This document shows positions 11,814-23,856 of a DNA stretch of 64,000 nucleotides, piece after piece. The position numbers and the translations under genes were made by a program. The notes beneath the pieces were generated by a model, which worked only from the letters and a program-made list of their open reading frames with translations, ran no database searches and had not been told where the DNA came from. Numbering within the stretch: the first letter of the stretch is position 1; every line of letters begins with the position of its first letter. The DNA comes from Euryodendron excelsum (lineage: Eukaryota; Streptophyta; Magnoliopsida; Ericales; Pentaphylacaceae): the NCBI GenBank assembly GCA_033060915.1, contig CM065388.1, positions 24,827,001 through 24,891,000 of the forward strand, written 5' to 3'.

Positions 11814-11821
11814 TATAAATA
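11814..11821 (+). promoter_or_regulatory. TATA box of LTR A
   Basis: TATAAATA followed by CAGAGCCTC, in a context kept in LTRs A, B, C, D, E and I. GGCGCC palindromes lie about 15-110 bp upstream. Transcription would start about 30 bp downstream, making the preceding 1.7 kb U3. Confidence 0.75.
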
Positions 11822-12137
11822 CAGAGCCTCGATCAACGTGAAAGAGGTCTGCAAACTTAACCTAAAAATCATATATTTCGATATACAGAGCTCGAGCACC
11901 TCCAAAACCCTAGCCTCCCTAGGTTTTCCCAAACCCTAGCCACTATACACAAACCCTAGCCTCCTATACACTCATACACTCCCCCATACACTCATACACT
12001 AGCCTTCAACCACCCTTCGAAGACTTGAAGAGCTGCCATCCAAAGCTTGAAGACAACCCTTGAAGACTGAAGAAAAAGATCAAGACGAAGACCGAAGACC
12101 GAAGACAAGCAAGGCGCGCAAATTAAAGAAGATACAA

Positions 12138-12145
12138 GGTAGGCT
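12138..12145 (+). promoter_or_regulatory. Candidate splice donor in LTR A (ACAAG|GTAGGC)
   Basis: A GT flanked by AAG and AGG sits about 300 nt after the expected transcription start. The same context is found in LTR B (16042/16043), C (35982/35983), E (45190/45191) and I (minus strand, 61824/61823). Diverged subfamilies keep CAAG|GTAA (F at 25390, K at 28377). Conservation across subfamilies supports a function; splicing itself is inferred. Confidence 0.5.
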
Positions 12146-12699
12146 CCCTATTTAATTTTCTGCACTTTCCCCCTCTCTCTTCTCTCTCCAACCCACTTGG
12201 GTTTTCTCTGTTTTAATCCCCCATCTCTTTCCCCCCCCCCCTTTCTTTGCATGCTGAAACAAGGGGATTCCCGGTCCATGTGTAGGATTGGACTATTGGA
12301 GAGTCACCGTGTCGGGGGCTTTCTTCTAGTCTAACCAAAGATCACGTGGGTCCGGCCTCCTTGATTATGTGGTGAAGCCTTAACCTTGTATGTTCACGAC
12401 CCCAAATTGCATTGTGCATATCATAGTCTTGCATCTTCCAAAAACCGTTTTCAAAGTTATTTTTCAAATCATTTTCAAACTTGTTTTCAAAATTGCATCA
12501 AAATCTCTTTTTCAAAAACTTATTTTCAAAACCACGATTCTAGGGTGATTCTAGCCTTTCCATGGCTAGGGTTGCTTTAGGAAGTGTTACATTAAAAGTG
12601 ACCTTTTTGGTCTATATTTTCAAATCTTATTGTTTTCAAAACCACTTTCATAAAGTGGTTCTAGCCCTCTTATGGCTAGAATCGCTTTAGGAAAGTGAG

Positions 12700-14450
12700 A
12701 CGTTTTTATACTTTCCAAAAAACTCTCTCTTTAAAAATCTCTTCCTAAAAATCTCTTTTTCAACATACTTTCCTAAAACTCCCCTCTCCAAAATGGATTT
12801 CAAAAACTCCCTTCCAAAATCTATTTTTCAAAGCTCCCTTTTTCAACTTCTTTCCAAAATTCTCTCCCCAAAATCCACTTTCTAAAAACCTTCCCCAAAG
12901 ATCTTTCCAAAAACTCTCTTCAACAATCTTTAACCAAAAACCTTTCTAGAAAAACTCTCTCCAAAAAATCTTTCCAAAAAACTCTCTTTCCAAAATCTTC
13001 CTTCTAGAAATTCCCCTCTAGGATTTTCCTTCCAAAAATTCCCTCTACAAACACACTTTCCAAAAACTCCTTCCTAGGATTCCCTTCTAGAAAATCTACG
13101 TTTCTAAAAACACACTTTCTAAAAACTCTTTCCCTAGAACCCACAATTAGGAAACCCTAATTTTCTTTCCAAAAACATGGTTTTCAAACTTTGCCCCAAA
13201 CCTAGGTTTCCAAAATCTCTTGTTTTCTACATCAAAACTATACATGTTTCAAAAACCTCTTTTCTACGTTAAAATTCCATACTTCCAAAACTAGGGTTTC
13301 TAGAATCTCCCTTTTCAAATCCTTGCCGAATCAAATCTCCCCGTTTAGGAAACTAGATCCCGTCCTCCGTTTTTGGAAACAAAATCAAATCTTTTCTTTT
13401 AGAAACTAAATCCAATCCCCTCCTAATCCCAAACCTGTCCTAATTCAATTCCTTCCTAAATCATAAGTTTCCTAAACCCAAACTTTAAACCTTTCTTTAA
13501 ATTTCAAAATCCAATTCTTTCCTAAATCAAAACCTTCCTAAATTTCCACTTTCCTAAATCTTAAGTTGCCAAAACTTGAACATAAAAAAATTTTTCCTAA
13601 ACTTTAAAACTCAACTTTTAAATCTTTCCTAATTCAACCATTTCCTAATTCTACCCTCCTTTCAAATCTTAACTTTTCAAACCTAAGTTTTCAAACTCTT
13701 CCTAAACTCAAACCTTTCCTAATCTCGAGATTTTCTAAAACTCTAAAACTTTTTAAATCTTAAACTTTCTAAATATCAAATCTTTTCAAATTCAAAACTT
13801 TCTAAATTTGAAACCTTCTTAAGTTAAATCTTTCTAAACCTAAAAACTTTCTAAATTCTAAACTTAATTAAACTTCAACATCTTTCCAAATCTAAGACTT
13901 TTCTAAACTCAAGACTTTCTTAATTCAAACATTTCCTTAATTGAAAACTTTCCTTTTTCAAACCTTTCCCAAAACAAAACTTTCTTATTTTCAAAACTTC
14001 CTTGTTTTCAAAACTTTCCAAAATCAAAACTTCCCTTTTTCAAACATTTCTAAATTCGAAATTTTCTTAATTCAAAACTTTCTTAATTCAAAACTTTCCT
14101 AATTTTAAAACTTTCCAAAAATAAAACTTTTCTAATTTCAAAACTTTCCTAGACCTACAACTTTCCTAATTTCGAAACTTTCCAAAAAATGACACTTTCC
14201 TAATTCGAAACTTTCCTAATCTAAATTTTTCCTAAATTCCAAGTTTCCAAATCTTTCCAAATCTTCCAAATCCAACATTCCAATCCAATCTTTCTTAATC
14301 TCGAGTCTTTCCTAAGTCTCATCTTTCTCAAGTCTAGGTTTCCTAAACCTCCTTCTTCCCAAAACCAAGTCTTTCCAAAATCAATCTTTCCAAAGCAAGT
14401 CCAATCCTCTCAATTCCAATTTCAAATCTCCTTTTCTAATTTCAAATCAA
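12700..14450 (+). repeat. Low-complexity AAACTTTCC/TTTCCAAAA region of LTR A
   Basis: About 1.75 kb of degenerate short words (AAACTTTCCTAATTC, TCTTTCCAAAAACTC) with no open frame. It forms the long middle of R/U5 in all LTRs here: about 16800-18300 (B), 31870-33680 (J), 36540-37950 (C), 40140-41820 (D), 45770-47450 (E) and 59580-61255 (I). The frames it creates are artefacts of base composition. Confidence 0.8.
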
Positions 14451-15344
14451 ATTCAATGTCCAATTCAAGTTCCTTCTTCAATCCACTCTTCTATTTTCAA
14501 TCGGACTCCGGTCCGAACTACGACTGACCTGATTCCCCCAAAGGGATACGTAGGCAACCTTCATAGGTGCGGTCACAATACTTTTCAAACTTTCAATTCC
14601 ACCCTCATGGGTGTGGTTTCCAAAATCTTTCCAAATTTCAAATTCCAATCAATTTTCAAATTTCAATTTCAAAATTTCTATTTTCAAATTCCTATTTCCA
14701 AGTTTTCAAAGTTTTCAATTTCAATTCCATCTTTTCAAATCTATTTTCAAATCAAAGCAATCTCTTTTTAAATCTATTTTTCAATTCTTTTCTATTGCTT
14801 GCATATCATGCATCATATTTTTCAAACATTGTTTTTCTAAAAGTAAATAGGGTTGAACTATAGTTAATTAAAGACTCTCATAGGTAAATCTAGGGTAGAT
14901 TGACATATAGGTACCGAAAGGGCGGGGTAGGGTGATAGCTTAGTGCGTCTTCCCTACACGTAACCAACCTCCGAACTTAGATCAGTGTTTTCAAAGACCA
15001 AAAAGGAGTTATTTTCAAAAAAGGGCTAAATGTTTTCCAAAGGTTGCCAAACAACCTGTTTTCTTAAAAACCCTCTCTTGAGGAGATACTTTCAAAAATT
15101 ATTTTCCAAAACCCTAAGTGTAGTCTTCGGATTATGCTTAGTTTTTAGGTGACCTAACTCACCTTAATCAAATTAGGTGGCGACTCCGAATCTTTTTCAA
15201 AAGCCCTTTATTCAAACCTAATTTTCAATTCAAACCTAGTCGCACTCATTCTTCTAGGAGGGTGTGTTCTAACGAGAGAGTACAACATTTTTTCCGCTTG
15301 GGTGAGTATTCCTCGAGTGCGAAAAATCTGGGCGCGACAACCGG

Positions 15345-18300
15345 TAACCTCCTGAGACTACTTTTTATAGTGTTCTCAGCCTCCCTTTACCTTTTCGGTT
15401 CATTCCGAGTCAATTCCGGCAAACCCGGTGCGAAATGACCGTTTTACCCCTGGTGGGCCGTTCACCTTTTCCAACCACACCGGCTCTGGGTATCAAACCG
15501 GCAACCTTTGGGAACATTCTAAACAATGTTTCCAAATCCCAAGTCTTCTTCCGAGACAGTCCGAGTCTGTCCCGGCAGTTTCCCGGTCCGATTGACCGTT
15601 TTGCCCCTAAAGGCCTGGGCAACCTTTCCAACACGTCTTATCTTTACTTTTCAAGTTAAATACCTCCAGGACACTATTTTAAGTATTCCTGCTCCTTTTT
15701 AGCCTTCCGAGTCATTCCCGGCTCCTTCAAATCATTCTCGAACTTTCCGGAGCCATTCCTAGTAAAGTCAGGCTAAAAATTGCATGGTTGTCACTAGTAC
15801 AGGCACCCAAATCTAGTCAAAGATACGTTGCTTGCCGACCATAAACATTTCCTAAATGGCTGGCGCCAAGCCAAAAAATGGCTTGGAGTGGCGCTAGTGT
15901 AAACTTTGGCCTGGCGTTACTGCAATAGGTGCTAGTGTTGTCCAACCTCTATAAATACAGAGCCTCATTCAACGTGAAAAGGGTCTGCAAACTCAGTCTA
16001 AAAATCATATAATTCGATATACAGAGCTCGTGCACTCCCTAAACCCTAGCCACCATACACAAACCCTAGCCTCATATACACTCCTATACATCCCCATACA
16101 CTTATATACTAACCTTCAACCCTCCTTCGAAGACTTGAAGAGTTATAATCTGAAGTTTGAAGCTCGAAGACAACTCTTGAAGATTGAAGACGAAGACCGA
16201 AGATCAAAGACAAGCAAGGGGCGCAAAATAACAAGACATACGGTAGGCTCCCTATTTAAATTTTCGCACTTCCCCCCTCTCTCTTCTCTCTCCTAACCCA
16301 CTTGGGTTTTCTCGATTTTAATCCCCCATCTCTTTCCCCCCCTTTCTTTGCATGCTTGAAACAAGGGGATTCCCGGTCCATGTGTAGGATTGGGCTATTA
16401 GAGAGTCACCGTGTCGGGGGCTTTCTTCTAATCTAACTAGAGATCACGTGGGTCCAGCCCCCTTGATTATGTGGTGAAGCCTTAGCCTTGTATGTTCACG
16501 ACCCCAAGTTGCATTGTGCATATCATAGTCTTGCATCTTCCAAAACTCGTTTTCAAACTCATTTTCAAAATTGTTTTCAAACTTGTTTTCAAAATTGCAT
16601 CAAAATCTCTTTTTCAAAAACTTGTTTTCAAAACCACAATTCTAGGGTGATTCTAGCCTTTCCATGGCTAGGGTTACTTTAGGAAAGTGTTATATTAAAA
16701 GTGACTTTTATGGTCCATATTTTCAAATCATATTGTTTTCCAAAACCACTTTCTTAAAGTGGTTCTAGCCTTCTCATGGCTAGAATCGCTTTAGGGAAGT
16801 GAGACATTTTTATACCTTCCAAAAACCCTTTTTCCAAATCCCTCCTCCTAAAAGTCTCTTTTCCAACGTGCCTTCCAAAAAGTTCCTCTTTTCAAAGTTT
16901 TTTTTTTTAAAAAAAAACTCCCTCCAAAATCTATTTTTCAAAACTCCCTTCTTCAACTCCTTTCCGAAACTCTTTCCCCTCAAAATTCACTTTTTAAAAA
17001 CATTCCCTAAATTCACTTTCCTAAAAAACTCTCTCCAACAATCTCCTTCCAAGAATCTTTCTAAAAAAACTCTCTTTTCAAAATCTTCCTTCTAGAAACT
17101 CTCCTCTCTAGGATTTCCTTCCAAAATCTATGTTTCCAAAAACACGCTTTTCAAAAACTCCTTCTCTCCAAAAATCTTTCCAAATTCACTTTCCAAAAAC
17201 TCCTCCCTAGGATTCCCTTGTAGAAAACCTTCGTTTCCAAAAACGCATTTTCTAAAAACTCTTTCCTTGGAGCCCAAGTGAAGCCCTAGAACCCATGATT
17301 AGGAAACCCTAATTTTCTTTCCAAAAACATGATTTTCAAATTTCGCCCCAAACCTAGGTTTCCAAAATCTCTTGTTTTCACACCCAAAACTATACATGTC
17401 TTCAAAACCTATTTTTTACGTCGAAACTATAATTTTCCGAATCTAGGATTTCTAGAAACATCCCTTTCCAAATCCTTGCCAAGTCCTATCTTCCCTTTAG
17501 GAAACTAAATCTAATTTACCCGTTTAGGAAACTAAATTCTATCCTCCGTTTTTGGAAAGCAAAATCAAACCTTCCCTTTTAGAAATAAAATCCAGTCCCT
17601 TCCCAATCCAACTCTTTCCTAATTCGAATCCTTCCTAAGCTTCTCCTTTCCTAAATCCTAATTTTCTAAAACTTGAACATAAAAATCTTTCCTAAATTTT
17701 AAAACTCAATTTCCACATCCTTGCTAACTCCACTCTTTCCTAATTCTACCCCCTTTCCAAATCTCAACTTTCCAAATCTAATTTTTCAAACCTTTCCTAA
17801 TTTCAAGATTTTCTAAAACTCAAACTCTAAAACTCTCCAAATCTTAAACTTTCCAAATTTCAAATCTTTCTAAATTCTAAGCTTTCCAAATTCAAAACTT
17901 TCTTAACTTGAAACTTTCTAAATTCTAAGTCTTTCTTAAACTAAACTTTTCCTAATTCAAAACATTTCTAAATTCAATACTTTCCCATTTCAAAACTTTT
18001 CTAAACCTAAAACTTTCCTAAATTAAAAACTTTCTTAATTTGAAACTTTCCAAAAATGAAATTTTCCTAATTCAAAGCTTTCCTAATTTGGAACTTTCCT
18101 AATTTGAACATTTCCTAAATCCAATTCTTCCTAATTTCCTAAATCCTCCAAGCTGAGTCAAATCTTTCCTAAGTCTCTTCTCTTTCCTAAGTCTAGGTTT
18201 CCTAAACCTTCGTCTTTTCAAAATAAGTCTAAATCTCTCTTCCAAGTTCGATCTTTTCAAATCAAAATTTAATCTTTTCAATTCCAAAATTCCAAATTCC

Positions 18301-19245
18301 AATTTTCAATCCTCCATTCAAAGTTTAATCTCTCAATCTTCTACTTTCAATTTCCATTTCAATTCCTTCTTTCAAATCAACTCTCCCATTTTCAATCGGA
18401 CTCTTGTCCAAACTACGATTGACCTGATTCCCCCAAAGGGATATGTAGGCAACCTTTATAGGTGCGGTCACAACACTTTTCAAATTTTCAATTCCACCCT
18501 CATGGGTGCGGTCTCCACATCTTTCAAATCTCAAATTCCAATCTATTTTCAAATTTCCAATTTCAAAATTTCTAATTTCAAATTCCTATTTCTAAATTTT
18601 CAAATTTTCCAATTTCAATTCCATCTCTTCAAATCTATTTTTAAATCAAATTCTTTTCAAATTTATTTCCAAATCTATTTTTCAATTCTCCTAACTTGCA
18701 CTTACATATCATGCATCATGTTAGTTTTCAAACATTATTTTTCAAAGTGGATAGGATTGAACATATGTTAATTAAAGACTCTCATAGGTAAATCTAGAGT
18801 AGATTGACATGTAGGTACTGAAAGGGCGGGGTAGGGTGATGGCTTAGTGCGTCTTCCCTACACATAACCAACCTCCGAACCTAGAATCACTGATTTCAAA
18901 GACCAAAAAGGAGTTATTTTCCAACAAGGGCTTAATTATTTTTCAAAGGTTGCCAAACAACCCGTTTTCCTAAAAAAAACCCTCTCTTGAGGAGATATTT
19001 TCAAATCGTTTTCCAAAACCCTAAGTGTAGTCTTCGGATTATTTTTAGTTTTTAGGTGACCTAACTCACCTTAATCATGTTAGGTGGCAACTCCGAATCT
19101 TTTTCAAAAGCCCTTTATTCAAATCGATTTTCATTTCAAACCTAGTCGCACTCATTCTTCTAGGAAGGTGAGTTCTAATGAGAGAGTACAACATTTTTCC
19201 CGCTTGTGTGAGTATTCCTCAAGTGCAAAAAAACTGGGCGCGACA
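15345..19245 (+). mobile_element. LTR 'B', 3' piece
   Basis: Resumes LTR B directly after the ACCGG duplication at 15340-15344 and ends CTGGGCGCGACA at 19245. Contains a TATA box (15950-15957), a possible donor (16042/16043), a low-complexity region and the conserved 3' block. It is followed by spacer sequence of element 1 and not by a PBS. Confidence 0.9.
15950..15957 (+). promoter_or_regulatory. TATA box of LTR B
   Basis: TATAAATA followed by CAGAGCCTC as in LTR A. The upstream palindromes are reduced compared with A and E. Confidence 0.7.
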
Positions 19246-19903
19246 ATAAGCACACAGATAGGATGGCATTCACAGGGGCAGATTTCATTACCAAGAGCAG
19301 CTCTGGTCTTATGTAACCTCAGTCGAAGATAATAGTTTTGTGCCTATAAACCTTTTCATTTCAAACTGTGGACCCAGCCTACATTATGGTCCAAAGGAAG
19401 CCTACTTAGATTTAGGGCTTAACCGCTTATTGCTATGCTAAGGTCATGAAAGTTGTTGCTCAAGCTATGTCTAGAAAGGTTGAGAGTTTAGCCATCCCTA
19501 AACACTAACCCTCTAAGAGGTAGTGTCAAGGGTATCACCATCAGGATGGTGCAAAATGCTATCAAATTACAGCCAAAAAGGGGATAGAGGATGAAGGGGA
19601 CAAAACCCCAACAAGAAGAATACCCCCATTTTCAAGAATATAAGTCTGGGGCATTCAAAAAGTCTTTTACTCTCACAAGTACACATTCATGATGTTTGCA
19701 TCCCTATTCAGTAAAACTTTCGGCATAAGCTTTGCATACATTCAACAAAGCCTCCTACATAAACAAGCATACAAGCATATCCTATATATATCATCCAATC
19801 ATCCCATGAACATTAGTATATCCATCCTATTTTAAGGTTATAATACCAAAATGAAAGGGCATAAAATAAAAATCGTCTAACAAAGTCTAAAATGTCCAGA
19901 TAC
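19246..19903 (+). mobile_element. Element 1 spacer, second part
   Basis: Non-coding. The 'CCAGCCTACATTATGGTCC' block (about 19376) and 'CTTATTGCTATGCTAAGGTCATGAAAGTTGTTGC' match the D spacer at about 53700-53800 (minus strand). With 7926-9063 the spacer totals about 1.8 kb, close to the 1.9 kb in D, so the absence of pol is shared and not an independent loss. Confidence 0.7.
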
Positions 19904-20074
19904 TCATGAAAAGGCAAATAATGACAGAGGTGAATCCAAATCAAAGTTGCCCCAGTTAGCTAGATCAGGAAGAGACAAATCAGGGGCAACCTGTGAGCCA
20001 CCAGGTCCCTATAAGGGAGCCAGAAAAGCCAAGTCAAGATAGGTGATAGATAAATATAGCTACTATGAATGCAG

Positions 20075-20109
<35 letters not shown>

Positions 20110-21820
20110 CAAGATGAACTCACTGGATCACCCCCCATTAGAGGTAACCGGGCAAATAAAGTAGTCACCTCCGCCTAATACCAATCCCGTTCACCCTGAT
20201 ACTGCTCATGCTCGACCTCATACTGGTCATGCTTTGCCTGGAACTGATCCCTTTGGTCCCTCTTGGCTGCAAACTCCGCTGGAGGCACATAACCCTACGA
20301 ACGATGCCATAAATCCACCACCATATGACTTACGACCACACCTCCTACCACTACATCAAAGGAAGTCAAGCCTCCTATGGATCTCTCAGCAAAATAGGTC
20401 GTATAATCAACATCTGGTGGAAGTAATGAAGAAGCACCTAGTTGGGGCTCAATTAATGGTACAACAGCATCCGCATGGAAAAACCCATGCATGTACTAGG
20501 GAGGAACATCGATAGCACGAAACTCCTCATGAAACTGGTGCCAATGCCTCTCTCCCAAATATGTCTCCCAAGACTTAACCCCGACAAATGAGACTCTAGA
20601 CAAATATAGCGGGACAAGATACCTCACAGTCTCATAATACTCAAAACTTGTGAAAGGTCTCCATGTCACATCATCTGATACCAACAACTGCAAGTTCGCC
20701 TGAATAGTCACAAAATATGTGATCTCGAAATGCTGGTCAACTTGACTACGCGCCCACCTCAAGGCTTGCGGATAAGAGTCAACCATATGGACCCGGGATG
20801 ACGAACGGGTAGGTACTCGTAACTCCACCAAATCAAGAAAGGCCAGAAGCCAGTCATACTACTCCAACGGGCCAAAGTCGTTCGTCGCATACTCCCAAGG
20901 AAGCATGCAAAGGTGAAAGACCCCCAATCTGCACCCGTTAGGACGTCTAGATCAACCACTAAACTCACCAATGGAAGAGGGATGGTGGACCTATTGTTGT
21001 TGCAAAAATAGCTAAATACTACAAATAACAGTAACCAGCGCCTCATAATGGCCCGGGGGGCTGGTGGGGGCTCAGTACTGAAATCCAGGATATGCCAGCA
21101 AAGAAGGGTAGCAGGGAATAACGGCCCTATAATCCAGCAAATGACAAACCTCAGTCACATCAACTGGCCTTAACTCGATCTGGTGACCTGTAAAGGACAG
21201 CCCAGTAATGATCGCCCATTCTAATGGGGTAGGCCTAAGCTTAAAGCCAATAAAATTGAATGTCTCAGCCTCTCTAAACCACCTCTCAACCAAGGCACAA
21301 ACTAGTCAACGATTCAACCAATCCGTCTAAAGCTGTATGAAAGAACTGAAGCCTATGTCAACTAAGAAGGTCTGATAAGACACAGCAGCTGACCTCATCA
21401 CCCCAAGGGCTAGATGGAATGCCCCTTTGAAGGTGGAATGTCTATGCGGAACCATCTATCGGTGAGTATAAGCACTAGGATGGTAGGGTAGGTCACCCAA
21501 AGGCAAAATGTCGGCTACCACCAAATCATCCAAAGTAGGGTTGATACGTCTAATCCTAACACTTGCCCTCCCATAAGTTATAAGAGGTCCTTCAGCCCCT
21601 ATGCCTCACCACTGTCATCATTATCGCTCTCCTCAATGTTAGGCTTAAAGGGTGGCTCACTAGCTGTTCGGCTACTACTAGTGGCTACCCAACTAGTCGT
21701 TTGCAGACTACTCCCAGAATGAGAACTACTCCTACCAGCCTCCCCGGTGTCTGGATCCCCCCAAACGCCCTTGCCAAGTCGGCGTCTCTTCTCGGATCCA
21801 CTCTCACTTGCATCGGCCAT
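19904..21820 (-). pseudogene. Plant-mobile-domain (PMD) gene, antisense in element 1; decayed
   Basis: Minus-strand gene, opposite to its host element. ATG at 21820 (MADASESGSEKRRR), serine-rich N-terminus, then a PMD region: VERWFREAETFNFIGFKLRP, a segment ending in PLVSLVVDLDVLTGADWGS, and YEYLPVRHPGS. These match the 'aminotransferase-like, plant mobile domain' family (MAIN/MAIL1 relatives) and the copy at 51337. The C-terminus has a DQY-rich coiled-coil-like stretch. Exon 2 runs 21821-20124. A donor GTGAGT starts at 20123, and an acceptor TATAG ends at 20009, followed by 35 codons to TGA at 19904 (exon 3, 20008-19904). The intron holds a run of 28 T. The frame is broken by several shifts and stops (near 20295, 20496, 20759, 21072 and 21599). 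PMD proteins in plants are linked to gene and transposon silencing; the role of the transposon-borne form is unknown. Confidence 0.78.
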
Positions 21821-21821
21821 C

Positions 21822-23388
21822 CTGGAAAAAGAGAAGAAAGAAAAGAAACATGTCAAAATCTGTCAATCTACAACATAAACAATGGCAAAGGAAAGGAAAA
21901 GAAAAGAATGAGAAAAAAAAAAGGGTAGCGGCAGGAAATGCTTCAAGTTTTCCAAGCAATTTCTCAACTTAAAATTACCGGTTTGATAAACTTCTTATCC
22001 TCAAAAAAGTTGTTCTCAAAATTAGTCCCGGTTTTATAAAATTTTTATGCTCAAAAAAATAATTTTCAAATCAATCTCGATTTTCTAAACTTTTATCCTA
22101 AAAAAAGTTGGTTTCAAAATCACTATCGGTTTTCTAACTTTTTCCTCAAAAAGTTCAAAACAATGTCGAACTCGGTTTCCTAACTTTTTCATAAAAAAAG
22201 TTTATCTCAGAAACTCAAGTCATTGGTTTTCTAGCTTTTTCCTTAAAAAGTTTATTTGAAAATAAATCTCGGTTTTCTAAATTTTTATCCTCAAAAAGTT
22301 GGTTTCAATTTCAATCTCAGTTTTCTAAAAACTTTTATCCTCAAAAAGTTGGCTTCAAAATCAAACTGGTTTTATAAACTTTTCATCCTCAGAAAACAGA
22401 AAAAAAGAGATGTTTTCAAAATTACTCAGTTTTCTAACTTTTGCCTCAAAAAGTCCATTGATTCGGGCCCAAAGTCCGGGTTTTCATAAGATTTTTCCTT
22501 CAAAAAAGCATGATTTTTTTAAGGCTTTTCCTCAAAAGACCAGGTCCTATGGTTTCTTAGGGCTTTCCCTCAAAAGCTCCGGTCCTATGGTTTCTTAGGG
22601 TTTTCCATTAAAAGTCCCAGTTAGATAGTTTCTAAGGTTTTTCCTTCAAAAACATATCCCTCTTCTTGTTCTAAAGGATCATTTTTTTTTTTTAAGTTTT
22701 CCTAAACCTTTTTTTTCCATAAAAATTCCAAATGCCAAATTTTTTGAAAAATTAGGCAGAGTCCCATTTGTGAAAGACCTCTACAACGCCATACAACCGC
22801 AAACTCACAACGTCACCAAACACGTAATACCTTGCCACCTGCCTAACACGAGGCATAGATGGGCAAACGCCAATTTTTCCTAAAATTCCCGAGGCTATTT
22901 CCTCACTTTTTTTAAACACCTTCAAAAAAGTTCAGAAGTTTTCCAAAAAAAACGTACACAAAACTTTTCAAAAATATTCCTAGAATTTTCTAGCAACAAT
23001 CCAACATTCACAGGATTTATTTCTTAATTTTCCCCAATTTTTCACATTTTTCAACCTTTTTCTAATTTTTAAAAAATTAAAAAAAACAATTGTTTCAAAA
23101 AATCACGAAACGTCACACGGTTGCTCAAAATATTTTTCAAAGGCATCCTACGCAAAAATATCACAAGAAAATGCATTACCCAGTGCCCAAATTGCTAGTT
23201 TTTCTAACCCGCAGGAAACCTTTTTCTCAAAACATGGCAATCTACACAAACTCACTCAGATGATCACCAAAATGCAAAGACAACTCTGTAGATGCATTCA
23301 AAACATTCAAGAACCTCAATTTCAACTATACACATGCTTCAAATGGAAAGTTACATATTGAAATCAACCGAACAACAAAAAAACTCAC
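21822..23388 (-). other. Intron 1 (5'UTR) of the antisense PMD gene in element 1
   Basis: On the minus strand the exon ends CCAAAAA at 23389, the intron starts GTGAGTTTTTTTG at 23388, and ends CTCTTTTTCCAG at 21822, one base before the ATG. The copy in element D has the same two sites around a shorter intron (874 bp against 1,567 bp here). The exon before the donor (about 23389-23480) shares 'GCCGAAAGGTCGCCG..GAAG' with the D exon. The interior is A/T-rich with repeated CTTTTTGAGG-like words and no other feature. Confidence 0.75.
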
Positions 23389-23598
23389 TTTTTGGAGCTT
23401 TCTGGCAACTTCTTCTTCTTCGGCGACCTTTCGGCAATCATGTCACTTCTCGGTGATCCCTCGGTGTTCCACAAACACTCCCTAACAATACCTAAGCAAA
23501 ATTTCTCAAAGAGTTTTGGAAAGAAATCTCAAAAATGGCACAAAACCAAACTAAAACCCTCAAACCCGTATCTACTGCTTTAAAAATCCCCGCAGGCC

Positions 23599-23657
23599 GT
23601 GCACCACTTAGAGTGGCACACAAAGAAAACTAAACCTAACACCACTAAGAGTGGCGA
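23599..23657 (-). promoter_or_regulatory. Palindromes upstream of the antisense PMD gene (element 1)
   Basis: Two imperfect inverted repeats, GTGCACCACTTAGAGTGGCAC and CACCACTAAGAGTGG, lie upstream of exon 1. The same CCACTnnnAGTGG core is found just upstream of the LTR TATA boxes, and also upstream of the PMD gene in D (50204-50259). A shared regulatory site is inferred. Confidence 0.5.
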
Positions 23658-23835
23658 ATAGTTCAGGCTAGGCCTGCCTCGACATTTTGCCCGCCAAAAC
23701 GAATTGTAAAGGGCCTCTTAACTCCACTTTCAAGCTTTAACCTCCAATTTTCAAATTTTAAAACCTCTAGTCCCTCCGACCGCCGCGCGACCTTCATTGG
23801 GTACTCACTTTATTATTTTCTGCCTTTAACAGGTG

Positions 23836-23856
23836 AAGATAGAAAAAGAGGGCAGC
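23836..23856 (+). other. Polypurine tract of element 1
   Basis: GATAGAAAAAGAGGGCAGC directly before the 3' LTR start at 23857. Element D has GACAGAAAAAGAGGGGTAGC at the same place (minus strand, 50020-50001). This fixes element 1 as plus-oriented, with the PMD gene antisense to it. Confidence 0.85.

Larger units (their letters stand above)
10149..15339 (+). mobile_element. Solo LTR 'A', nested in LTR B
   Basis: A complete 5,191-bp LTR from TGTAAGCACCCC to GGGCGCGACA, with LTR B sequence directly on both sides and a 5-bp target duplication. No internal element sequence is present, so the parent element was removed by LTR-LTR recombination. Sub-regions: hairpin array (10385-10885), roughly 155-bp promoter-upstream repeats (10960-11480), GGCGCC palindromes (about 11700-11800), TATA (11814-11821), possible splice donor (12138/12139), low-complexity TTTCC/AAAAC region (about 12700-14450) and the conserved 3' block. 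Confidence 0.93.

Noticed and set aside
12700..14450. Phe/Ser/Asn-rich and Lys/Leu/Glu-rich frames in the low-complexity LTR middles (for example 14567-14863, 41356-41625, 47582-47910)
   Set aside because: Base composition (TTTCAAA / TTTGAAA words) explains them. Frames shift freely between LTR copies.
15340..19245. Tandem LTR-LTR junction produced by unequal recombination
   Set aside because: The ACCGG duplication and the missing 5' part of the second LTR, found at 9064-10148, show that A is nested in B instead.
20075..20102. A28 run read as the poly(A) tail of a LINE, SINE or processed pseudogene
   Set aside because: It lies inside intron 2 of the antisense PMD gene (as a T run on the coding strand), with exon 3 beyond it and no target duplication around it.
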